Assembly (NCBI GenBank): GCA_964581305.1
Contig: CAZONC010000003.1
Coordinates: 1 to 41,745 of the forward strand
Source: CAZONC01 sp964581305
Lineage (GTDB): Archaea; Aenigmatarchaeota; Aenigmatarchaeia; CG10238-14; SCSR01
Reading direction: 5' to 3'
DNA: 41,745 nucleotides
Part shown: positions 31,243-37,562 of the stretch, piece after piece
Layout of the letters: every line of letters begins with the position of its first letter
Numbering within the stretch: the first letter of the stretch is position 1
Made by a program: the position numbers and the translations under genes
The notes under the pieces: generated by a model
Database searches by the model: none
Told to the model about the DNA's origin: nothing
What the model saw: only the letters and a program-made list of their open reading frames with translations

Positions 31243-32073
31243 TTTTTCTTCGCTCTTTGGTTTGTACTGTTCTACCAACACCCTATCTCTTAGTGCCTTG
31301 AAAATTTCTTTCTTTGTCAACTCCTCGACCTCTTTCCCCTCTGGCGCACGAGCTATATAATCTATGTCTGCTACTTGAGTAAATTCTTTAATTATCAATT
31401 CCCCTCCTCTGTCACCATCAACGAAAAGTGTTGTTTCCTTTTCTGCGCAAAGATCAAGTAATGGTTTTGGGATTTTTATCCCATCTGTAGCGATCACGTT
31501 TCTTATGCCATTCTTAAGTAAATTAAGAACATCTGCTCGCCCCTCAACAATGATTATTTCATTTGCCTCAGGAATGTCTGGTCCACATAAAAGACCGCAA
31601 TACTCTTTAGCTTGTGATGTCCTTATTGCTTCACGTATTTGTTCTGATAATGTTGCTGCAGATGGTAATTGTGTTTCAACTAGAGTCTGAAGAATATCTT
31701 TTGCTCTGTTTGCTATAAATTCACGTTTTTTCGATCGAACATCTGTAACAGAGGTGACTCTTATTTTTGAGCTACATGGCCCAATTCTTTCTATAGTTTC
31801 TAGAGCTGCTGCTATAAGTGCAGTTTCTGATGCATCCAAACTTGATGGAATTATTATTTTACCGGAACTTTTTCCATTTTCTGAATTTACTTCCACATCT
31901 ATTCGTCCTATTCGGCCAGTACGCTGAAGTTCTCTTAAATCGAGTTCTGTACCAAGGAGTCCCTCAGTCTGGCCGAATATTGCACCAATTATGTCTGGTC
32001 TTTCGACCACTCCATCTGTTGAAAATTCTGCTTCGATTAAATATTTTACCGTAGACTGAGCTAATTTTACCAT
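31234..32073 (-). CDS. dnaG: archaeal DnaG (Toprim primase/exosome subunit), short form
   Basis: A 279-residue protein with the archaeal DnaG N-terminus (DGVVERPDIIGAIFGQTEGL, LDLRELQRTGRIGRIDVEVN, SSLDASETALIAAALETIER) and a Toprim domain (IIIVEGRADVLNLLKNGIRN, LFVDGDRGGELIIKE). In archaea it is part of the RNA exosome and may act as a primase. It ends shortly after the Toprim domain, whereas typical archaeal DnaG proteins are about 400-450 residues. The C-terminal extension is thus missing. Its start overlaps the preceding Toprim gene in another frame by 110 bases. Confidence 0.92.
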   Translation of the reverse strand: MVKLAQSTVKYLIEAEFSTDGVVERPDIIGAIFGQTEGLLGTELDLRELQRTGRIGRIDVEVNSENGKSSGKIIIPSSLDASETALIAAALETIERIGPCSSKIRVTSVTDVRSKKREFIANRAKDILQTLVETQLPSAATLSEQIREAIRTSQAKEYCGLLCGPDIPEANEIIIVEGRADVLNLLKNGIRNVIATDGIKIPKPLLDLCAEKETTLFVDGDRGGELIIKEFTQVADIDYIARAPEGKEVEELTKKEIFKALRDRVLVEQYKPKSEEKSS

Positions 32074-32425
32074 TAAAATCGACCTCCATTTTAATCAAAG
32101 ATGAAAGTTCTTCAATTTTTTTTATTTTTAAATTTTTAAACTTTTGCCTTGTTAAAAAATTGATTTTGACACCGCGTGATTGTAAAAGTTTGGTTAAAGC
32201 ACTAGCTTTTTTCTCCCCTTCATAATCAAAGTCGGTTAGGATAATCGCTTCTTTTCCGATCATTTCGGCCACTTGGTATATTTTCTTGCCAGATATATCG
32301 ATAACATTTTTAAAACCAATTTTTTCTAAAACCCTTTTATCCTTTATTCCTTCTACTATGACAGTGGTTTCGCGTTCATTCTTTACTTCATTCTGCAATT
32401 TAATAAGTTGATTTAGATTGAACAT
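31964..32425 (-). CDS. small Toprim-domain protein (UPF0292-like)
   Basis: A 153-residue protein with Toprim motifs: the acidic motif TTVIVEGIKDKRVLEKIGFK at about 20-39 and the DxD-type region AIILTDFDYEGEKKASALTK at about 59-78. It resembles small archaeal Toprim proteins of the UPF0292 type, usually about 125-130 residues. The last 37 residues (from MEVDFNGKISSVYG onward) are translated from the beginning of dnaG in a different frame and do not resemble the family. A lost stop codon would explain the extension. It follows the CBS gene by four bases. Confidence 0.8.
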   Translation of the reverse strand: MFNLNQLIKLQNEVKNERETTVIVEGIKDKRVLEKIGFKNVIDISGKKIYQVAEMIGKEAIILTDFDYEGEKKASALTKLLQSRGVKINFLTRQKFKNLKIKKIEELSSLIKMEVDFNGKISSVYGKIFNRSRIFNRWSGRKTRHNWCNIRPD

Positions 32426-32429
32426 AATT

Positions 32430-33227
32430 TTATACTATTTCATTTAATATATCTCTTTCTGTAATTATACCTTCTAGTTTAAATTTATTACTGACTATTA
32501 AAATGCCACCTACCCCTTTATCTTTCATAATTTTTACTATATTCGAAATGTCTGTATCCGGTGATGCTGTATAAACATCTTTTCGTACAACCAAATCTAA
32601 TGTCTCATCGAGTGCATCATAGTTATAATCGTGTTGTTTTATAAAATGTAGCAAATCAAAAGATGTTACTATTCCGATCAAACGCCCATTTTCGACAACC
32701 GGCAATCTTCGAAATCGAACATTAACCATTGTCTTTAGGCAGTCGAATATGGAAAAATTTTGCGAAATACAAAATGGTTTTTTTGTCATTATATCTTTAG
32801 CTTTTACATTGAGTTTTATTTCTGAAAAATATTTGACTATGTCTTTTTCGCTCACCATTCCAACCAAATTTTTACTATTATCTAAAATCGGAAAACCGCC
32901 ACGACGCGAAAATCGAAACTTTTGTAATACCGTCCCAATAGTGTCGGTATCGTTACAAAATATAACATCTCTAACCATAATGCTTTCCACTTTTTCTTTA
33001 AAATTCTGTTTCCTTAAATAGGCATCCAATATATCTGTTATAGTTAGTAATCCCTCGAAATGCCTATCTCTAGATATGATTGGTATTCGTCGGTGTTTTG
33101 ATTCAACTATTTTTTCTGTAACTTCATCAATCGTATTATTAATTTTACAATAAATGGGCTTTAAATTTGCTATAGTTGTTATTTTACTATTTCTATTTAA
33201 TCCAGAAATCTCTAATTCTATACTCAT
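32430..33227 (-). CDS. protein with four CBS motifs (two Bateman modules)
   Basis: A 265-residue protein built entirely of CBS motifs, for example HRRIPIISRDRHFEGLLTIT, GGFPILDNSKNLVGMVSEKD, FRRLPVVENGRLIGIVTSFD and GVGGILIVSNKFKLEGIITE. Each pair forms a Bateman module that usually binds AMP, ATP or SAM and acts as a sensor. There is no attached effector domain. The stop and start are tightly spaced, and it overlaps the CBS-zinc gene by four bases. A sensor role in the hjc-Toprim-dnaG transcript is inferred from position. Confidence 0.88.
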   Translation of the reverse strand: MSIELEISGLNRNSKITTIANLKPIYCKINNTIDEVTEKIVESKHRRIPIISRDRHFEGLLTITDILDAYLRKQNFKEKVESIMVRDVIFCNDTDTIGTVLQKFRFSRRGGFPILDNSKNLVGMVSEKDIVKYFSEIKLNVKAKDIMTKKPFCISQNFSIFDCLKTMVNVRFRRLPVVENGRLIGIVTSFDLLHFIKQHDYNYDALDETLDLVVRKDVYTASPDTDISNIVKIMKDKGVGGILIVSNKFKLEGIITERDILNEIV

Positions 33228-33769
33228 AATTCTGATTCCATCTCTTCTCTACAGGTTTCACATATCCATTGACCATTCTTAAATCTTAGATTCTCTGAAA
33301 AATGCCCACAATTTTCACAAATGCCTGAAGTTATTTCTTCTTTAATTATCGGCATTTCTTCTGATTTCATTCTTTGTTCTAATATATCCAGCATTTCCGG
33401 CGCCACAATTGCAATGTCTGTATATGATAATATACCAACCAACTTCCCATTTTTAATGACAGGTACTCTATGAATATTATTTTGTTTAAATTTAGCTGCA
33501 GCCGATGTTATTGTTTCATCAGGATCAACAAATATAAGTGGCTTGCTCATCACATCTTTAACTTTGACTTGGGTTGGTCGTAAATTTTTCGCCACCACTT
33601 TTCTTACTAAATCGCTTGATGTGAGAATGCCGACTGGATTTTTCTTTTTTGTTACAATAAGACAACCCTTTCGCATTTTCTTTAACATTATTGCTGCATC
33701 TTTAGCTGTTTTATTAACATCTATTGTAACGACTGGCGATGACATTATGTCCTTAACTTTTATTACCAT
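33224..33769 (-). CDS. CBS-pair protein with C-terminal zinc ribbon
   Basis: A 181-residue protein. Residues 1-125 are two CBS motifs (VVTIDVNKTAKDAAIMLKKM, GCLIVTKKKNPVGILTSSDL, then HRVPVIKNGKLVGILSYTDI). The C-terminus carries a Cys-x2-Cys pair repeated (CENCGHFSENLRF, then WICETC), forming a zinc ribbon. This CBS-ribbon architecture is common in archaea. The ribbon may bind nucleic acid or a protein. It is 28 bases after hjc and overlaps the next CBS gene. Confidence 0.87.
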   Translation of the reverse strand: MVIKVKDIMSSPVVTIDVNKTAKDAAIMLKKMRKGCLIVTKKKNPVGILTSSDLVRKVVAKNLRPTQVKVKDVMSKPLIFVDPDETITSAAAKFKQNNIHRVPVIKNGKLVGILSYTDIAIVAPEMLDILEQRMKSEEMPIIKEEITSGICENCGHFSENLRFKNGQWICETCREEMESEL

Positions 33770-33797
33770 GCCACCACGTAATATATTTTATTTCATT

Positions 33798-34130
33798 TCA
33801 TTTAATATTTTTAATAAATTTATCCAGTGCCAAACCATCATCTTTTTCTATTATTTTTTGTGGTGGGAGAATTCGAATTTTTCCATAACCGAAATCAACG
33901 ACAAGATAGAACGGAAATTTTTCAAACTGATTTTTCATATAACCATAATAATAAAGCCGATTTTTCTGTGTTGATTTTATTTGAAGTAAAATGCACTTTC
34001 CATTCTTTATACATATAAGATCGACATCACCGAGACTTCCGCCTGCTCTGACAACCTTCCATCCACTTTTTTCAAACATTGCCCGAATTTTCCTTTCTAC
34101 CCTATAACCTTTTGCCTTTGATAGTGGCAT
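33798..34130 (-). CDS. hjc: Holliday junction resolvase Hjc
   Basis: A 110-residue nuclease with the archaeal Hjc plan: SKAKGYRVERKIRAMFEKSG with an early Glu, AGGSLGDVDLICIKNGKCIL with the catalytic Asp, and LLQIKST at about 50-56. In most Hjc proteins the last motif is E-x-K. Here the Glu is Gln while the Lys remains. It would act as a homodimer on four-way junctions during recombination. It is the first gene of a minus-strand group leading to dnaG. The fold call is good, but activity is less certain because of the Gln. Confidence 0.85.
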   Translation of the reverse strand: MPLSKAKGYRVERKIRAMFEKSGWKVVRAGGSLGDVDLICIKNGKCILLQIKSTQKNRLYYYGYMKNQFEKFPFYLVVDFGYGKIRILPPQKIIEKDDGLALDKFIKNIK

Positions 34131-34169
34131 ATATAAAATTTAATTTAGAAAAATAATTAACGTGGTGAT

Positions 34170-34847
34170 ATGAAAATTTTGGCAATAAGTGATATCCACA
34201 ATGATATAGATAATCTAATGAATTACATCGATAAAATTTCTATGATTGATTTTGATGTTATTGTTGCTATTGGCGATTTTATTGATATAAATATCCCCAA
34301 AGGTTTTAGTGGAATCGATATTGCACAAATAATTTTTGAGGAGTTTACCATACTTAAAAAACCTTTCTTATTTATTCCTGGAAATCTCGACAAAGAAATA
34401 ATTGAATTTTTTGAAGAAAAAGGTGTAAGCCTTCATGGTAAAGGAATTGCTATCGGTGATGTTGGTTTTTATGGCTATGGTGGTGCAAGAACACCTTTTC
34501 ATACTTCTCTTGAGCCAAGTGAAGATGAACTTGAAAGTGCTCTCCGAAAAGGATACGAAAAAGTAAAAGACTGTAAATTTAAAGTTCAAATAACACATAT
34601 GCCTCCATTTAATACAAAACTCGACATGTTATATACAGGTGCACATGTTGGGTCAGAAATTATAAGGAAAATTATCGAAGAATTAAAACCGGATGTTGCG
34701 ATCTCAGCGCATATACATGAAGCAAGGGGGGTTGATGAAATTGGTAAAACAAAAATCATTAATCCTGGCCGATTTCCAGAAGGATATTGTGGGATTATAA
34801 CACTAGAAAGCGAAAATGTAGATGTGAAAATAATCAATTTAATATAA
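34170..34847 (+). CDS. calcineurin-like metallophosphoesterase
   Basis: A 225-residue phosphoesterase with the expected metal residues: SDIHND (D8, H10), AIGDFID at about 34-40, the motif PGNLD at about 71-75 in place of GNH(D/E), THMPPF and SAHIHEARG (about 181-189). Small archaeal members of this family hydrolyse phosphodiesters or phosphate esters, and the substrate is unknown. GTGGTGAT just before the ATG is a Shine-Dalgarno-like match. It is monocistronic and divergent from hjc. Confidence 0.87.
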   Translation: MKILAISDIHNDIDNLMNYIDKISMIDFDVIVAIGDFIDINIPKGFSGIDIAQIIFEEFTILKKPFLFIPGNLDKEIIEFFEEKGVSLHGKGIAIGDVGFYGYGGARTPFHTSLEPSEDELESALRKGYEKVKDCKFKVQITHMPPFNTKLDMLYTGAHVGSEIIRKIIEELKPDVAISAHIHEARGVDEIGKTKIINPGRFPEGYCGIITLESENVDVKIINLI

Positions 34848-34916
34848 ATTCTGAACTACACAAATTCATTTTAAAAACATAAAAATTATAAGAAATAATA
34901 GAATTTATCAAAGGTA

Positions 34917-35300
34917 ATGCATATGAAATTTGAAGAGATGTTGAAATTTTGTGAAGAAAAGGATGATTTTTCAGATCAGATTACTTCATTGGCAGAAAAA
35001 CTTGATTTTTTAGACATACAAATATTGAGAAAATTTTATATAACTGGTAAAGATTTTCCACACGATTGTCAACCATACTGCTTTCCCATTCTTTACCAAG
35101 AAATGAAAACAAACCGCCAAATCAAAATTGGCATGGAGGCGCTTCGTAAAAGATTAGATAATTTAGTTCGATGTGGATTTATTGCAAAAGTTAATAATTC
35201 CAATCCAACTGTTTACTTACCAATAAGGGATAAAGAAAAAATTGTAAGAGCAATTATAATGAAATTCTTCATTATAAATGGTATCAGCGGATTTCTATAA
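34917..35300 (+). CDS. winged-helix DNA-binding protein
   Basis: A 127-residue protein with a central winged-helix: a helix with LDFLDIQILRKFYITG, a loop containing Cys and Pro, then KIGMEALRKRLDNLVRCGFI as the likely recognition helix and a wing with NPTVYLPIRD. The C-terminus is hydrophobic (FFIINGISGFL). ATGs at 34917 and 34923 are both possible starts. The nearby repeats downstream could be its target. The regulated gene is not known. Confidence 0.8.
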   Translation: MHMKFEEMLKFCEEKDDFSDQITSLAEKLDFLDIQILRKFYITGKDFPHDCQPYCFPILYQEMKTNRQIKIGMEALRKRLDNLVRCGFIAKVNNSNPTVYLPIRDKEKIVRAIIMKFFIINGISGFL

Positions 35301-35354
35301 ACATTCCGATTGATTTACAGATAGATAATTATTTTTGCAAACATTTCTTCAAAC

Positions 35355-35418
35355 ATGTTTATCATATTTTTGAAATGTTTCCGAACAAAAAATATGATGT
35401 TTCGTAATAAAAAATATA
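35355..35418. repeat. helically phased ATGTTT direct repeats
   Basis: ATGTTT recurs at 35355, 35375 and 35397. The last two units extend to 22 bp: ATGTTTCCGAACAAAAAATA with TG, and ATGTTTCGTAATAAAAAATA with TA. Spacings of 20 and 22 bp equal about two helical turns, the pattern of a regulator bound to one DNA face. They lie 62-125 bp upstream of the HTH gene at 35480. Confidence 0.6.
35361..35398. promoter_or_regulatory. 11-bp perfect inverted repeat, putative operator
   Basis: ATCATATTTTT (35361-35371) and its exact reverse complement AAAAATATGAT (35388-35398) are separated by 16 bp. A competing smaller hairpin, ACATTTC (from 35341) with GAAATGT, shares the sequence. There are no coding genes here. 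An operator for one of the two flanking HTH proteins is a reasonable guess. A transcription terminator for the upstream gene is the alternative. Confidence 0.5.
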
Positions 35419-35449
35419 TTTTTTCCTATATTTTAGTTACATAAACTAC

Positions 35450-35456
35450 TTATAGA
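35450..35456 (+). promoter_or_regulatory. TATA-like box of HTH gene
   Basis: CTTATAG lies about 27 bp before the ATG at 35480, the standard distance for an archaeal leaderless promoter. It is downstream of the repeat cluster, so a bound regulator could block or assist it. Confidence 0.4.
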
Positions 35457-35479
35457 AAAGATCATAATAATTAAAAAGA

Positions 35480-36073
35480 ATGAACAAAAAAATGTTTAAA
35501 GAAATATTAGAAAAACATTCGCCGTTTCCGTTAATTAAAGAAAAATATATCGATTATGTATCTGAAGATGAAGGTAAAGTTGTTGGTATTTTGGTAAAAG
35601 GAAGTCGTTCGAATATATACACCACCATCGGGGAGTTATTTTATTATAAAAAAATTTTTTCCCATCTATATGTTGCTGCACCATTGAATTTTGTAAAAAA
35701 ACTGATATTACTTATAGAACACAACCCGCTTTATAATGATATTGGCTTTATAACAATTAACAATAATGCAGAAATAATTACGATAAAAAAACCACAATCA
35801 AAAGTTTATTATTTTAATTTGCCAAAAAGAGCTAGGAAAATCGAAAATAAAATAACAATTAATAATAGTGATTTAGAAATCATGAAAAAATTCGAAGGAA
35901 AATACTTTACAGTAATTGATGTGATGAACGCTTTTAATTTATCTCGGAAAAATGCCTATCGTCGGATTGATCGCTTGAAAAAAGTCGGCGTGGTAGATGA
36001 AGTGGTTGGCGAAAAACCAAAAAAATTTATAATCAAAAGCTGTTTACACCAATTTAAAGTGAAAAATTCATAA
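35480..36073 (+). CDS. protein with C-terminal HTH and N-terminal restriction-fold-like domain
   Basis: A 197-residue protein. Residues 1-110 show alternating strands and helices with conserved-looking charged residues (EGKVVGILVKGSRSNIYTTI, FSHLYVAAPLNFVKKLILLI). This is reminiscent of the PD-(D/E)xK-like N-terminal domains of some archaeal HTH proteins, but no nuclease motif is complete. Residues 128-185 form a clear helix-turn-helix (YFTVIDVMNAFNLSRKNAYR, IDRLKKVGVVDEV). It is preceded by a TATA-like box and the repeat cluster, suggesting autoregulation. Confidence 0.72.
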   Translation: MNKKMFKEILEKHSPFPLIKEKYIDYVSEDEGKVVGILVKGSRSNIYTTIGELFYYKKIFSHLYVAAPLNFVKKLILLIEHNPLYNDIGFITINNNAEIITIKKPQSKVYYFNLPKRARKIENKITINNSDLEIMKKFEGKYFTVIDVMNAFNLSRKNAYRRIDRLKKVGVVDEVVGEKPKKFIIKSCLHQFKVKNS

Positions 36074-36106
36074 AAATTTTTATTCTCCTGCTATTATAAA
36101 GAATAT

Positions 36107-36364
36107 ATGCGACGTGGTCGACCGAGCATACGAAATACAATTCAACCGATGATTATAGAAAAATTGTCAACATCGCCCACACCACTTACCGTTTCTGCAC
36201 TTACAAAAGATATATCATCAAAACTTGGGCGGAATGTAAGCTGGAATACTGTTCAAAAATATTTAAATGAATTAGTTCAGGCAGGAAAAATACAGGCAAT
36301 ACCACTACCACATTCAAAATTACCGAATAAAGAAGGGCTAATAGTTTATATTTTGAAAAAATAA
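36107..36364 (+). CDS. 85-residue winged-helix protein with AT-hook-like N-terminus
   Basis: The first residues MRRGRPSIR resemble an AT-hook (GRP core with flanking Arg). The rest is a winged helix (SPTPLTVSALTKDISSKLGR, then NVSWNTVQKYLNELVQAGKI, and a wing with NKEGLIVYILKK). It should bind DNA. It starts 33 bp after the larger HTH gene and ends seven bases before DP1, so it may be in the polymerase transcript. The target is unknown. Confidence 0.75.
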   Translation: MRRGRPSIRNTIQPMIIEKLSTSPTPLTVSALTKDISSKLGRNVSWNTVQKYLNELVQAGKIQAIPLPHSKLPNKEGLIVYILKK

Positions 36365-36371
36365 ATTTTTC

Positions 36372-37553
36372 ATGAATTCTATGGAAAGTGGACAGATAGT
36401 AAAGAAATTTTTAGAGGCCGGCTACCAATTAGATAAAAAAGTTTTGGAATTTTTTCAAAAAAATCCGGAAACTGTAGATAAAATTTTAGCCAAACTAAAA
36501 AACATCAATTTCTACACACCGGTTTTAACTTATAATATTTTGGAAGGTCTGATAGAAAAAGAGGAACTGAAAGTAGAAATAGTAAAAAGATCTGAAGAAA
36601 AAAAACAATTTACTGCTAAAGATTGTTTGAACTATTTTATATCCAGATATGAGAAAATAAGAAAAATACTTGAAGAGAAAGTTGATCTAGTAAATTTGAT
36701 TTCGATAAACAAAATTCCAGAGCGCATAAAAAATTTTTCGCTTATTGTTTTGGTAAGAGAAAAAAATGGAAACTATATAATAGCAGAGGATCTAACAGGT
36801 TCATCAAAGATTTTTTTTGAAAACATACCAGAATACGACTTAGTAGTTCCTGATGATGTGATTGGAATTGTTTGTGAAAAAAATGGTGCAATTTATGCTA
36901 AAAAAATAATTTGGCCTGATATCCCATTACGAAAAGAAATTTCCAAAACTAAGGATGAGATTTTTTGTTTATTTATTTCAGATTTGCATATGGATTCAGG
37001 AGAATTCAAAAAAGAAAATTTGGAAAAATTTTTTGAGTATATAAAAAAATTTGATGAAAAAAAGCTGATTATTTTTATTCTTGGTGATATTTCATCGAAT
37101 GGAGAAGATATAGAAAAATTTGTTGCGCAATTACCTAATTGTAAAAAATATTTTATCAAAGGGGAAATTGATGGAAATATGAAAAATTATGTTGAAGTTT
37201 TAGAAGACCCATCTATCATCAAAATAGCAGATACTGTTTTATTTCTTACGCATGGTTCCGTTTTTGATAACTATAAGAAAATTTGGGGGATGAATGCCGA
37301 AAATGTTTTGCTAAATTTACTTAAAAAAAGGCATTTAAATCCAAATTTCGACTTTTCGAAAAAAATTTATGATGAAGACCCATACTTTCTTGACATAATT
37401 CCAGATATTTTGGTTTCTGGCCATCTACATGAACCTGGAATAATAAATTATAAAGGCACAACCATAATAGTGAATGGAAGTTTTATAACAAAACCTATAT
37501 TCTGGTTAATAAATTTACAAACACGAGAAAGTATTAAAATTGATCTGACATAA
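36372..37553 (+). CDS. DNA polymerase D small subunit (DP1), nuclease motif degenerate
   Basis: A 393-residue protein with the PolD small-subunit plan: an OB-like region (LIVLVREKNGNYIIAEDLTG) followed by a calcineurin-like phosphoesterase domain. Metal residues are retained in SDLHMDS (D204, H206), LGDISSNG (D239), LTHGSVF and SGHLHEPG. The motif normally reading GNH(D/E) is instead GEID at about 264-267, so the metal-binding Asn and His are lost. It is shorter than euryarchaeal DP1 (about 500-620). In PolD this subunit proofreads. Here it may be a structural partner. It lies 9 bp before polB. Confidence 0.85.
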   Translation: MNSMESGQIVKKFLEAGYQLDKKVLEFFQKNPETVDKILAKLKNINFYTPVLTYNILEGLIEKEELKVEIVKRSEEKKQFTAKDCLNYFISRYEKIRKILEEKVDLVNLISINKIPERIKNFSLIVLVREKNGNYIIAEDLTGSSKIFFENIPEYDLVVPDDVIGIVCEKNGAIYAKKIIWPDIPLRKEISKTKDEIFCLFISDLHMDSGEFKKENLEKFFEYIKKFDEKKLIIFILGDISSNGEDIEKFVAQLPNCKKYFIKGEIDGNMKNYVEVLEDPSIIKIADTVLFLTHGSVFDNYKKIWGMNAENVLLNLLKKRHLNPNFDFSKKIYDEDPYFLDIIPDILVSGHLHEPGIINYKGTTIIVNGSFITKPIFWLINLQTRESIKIDLT

Positions 37554-37562
37554 AAATAAGAT

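Noticed and set aside
35355..35418. Possible CRISPR array
   Set aside because: Only two or three imperfect units without unique spacers, and no cas genes nearby. A regulatory repeat fits better.
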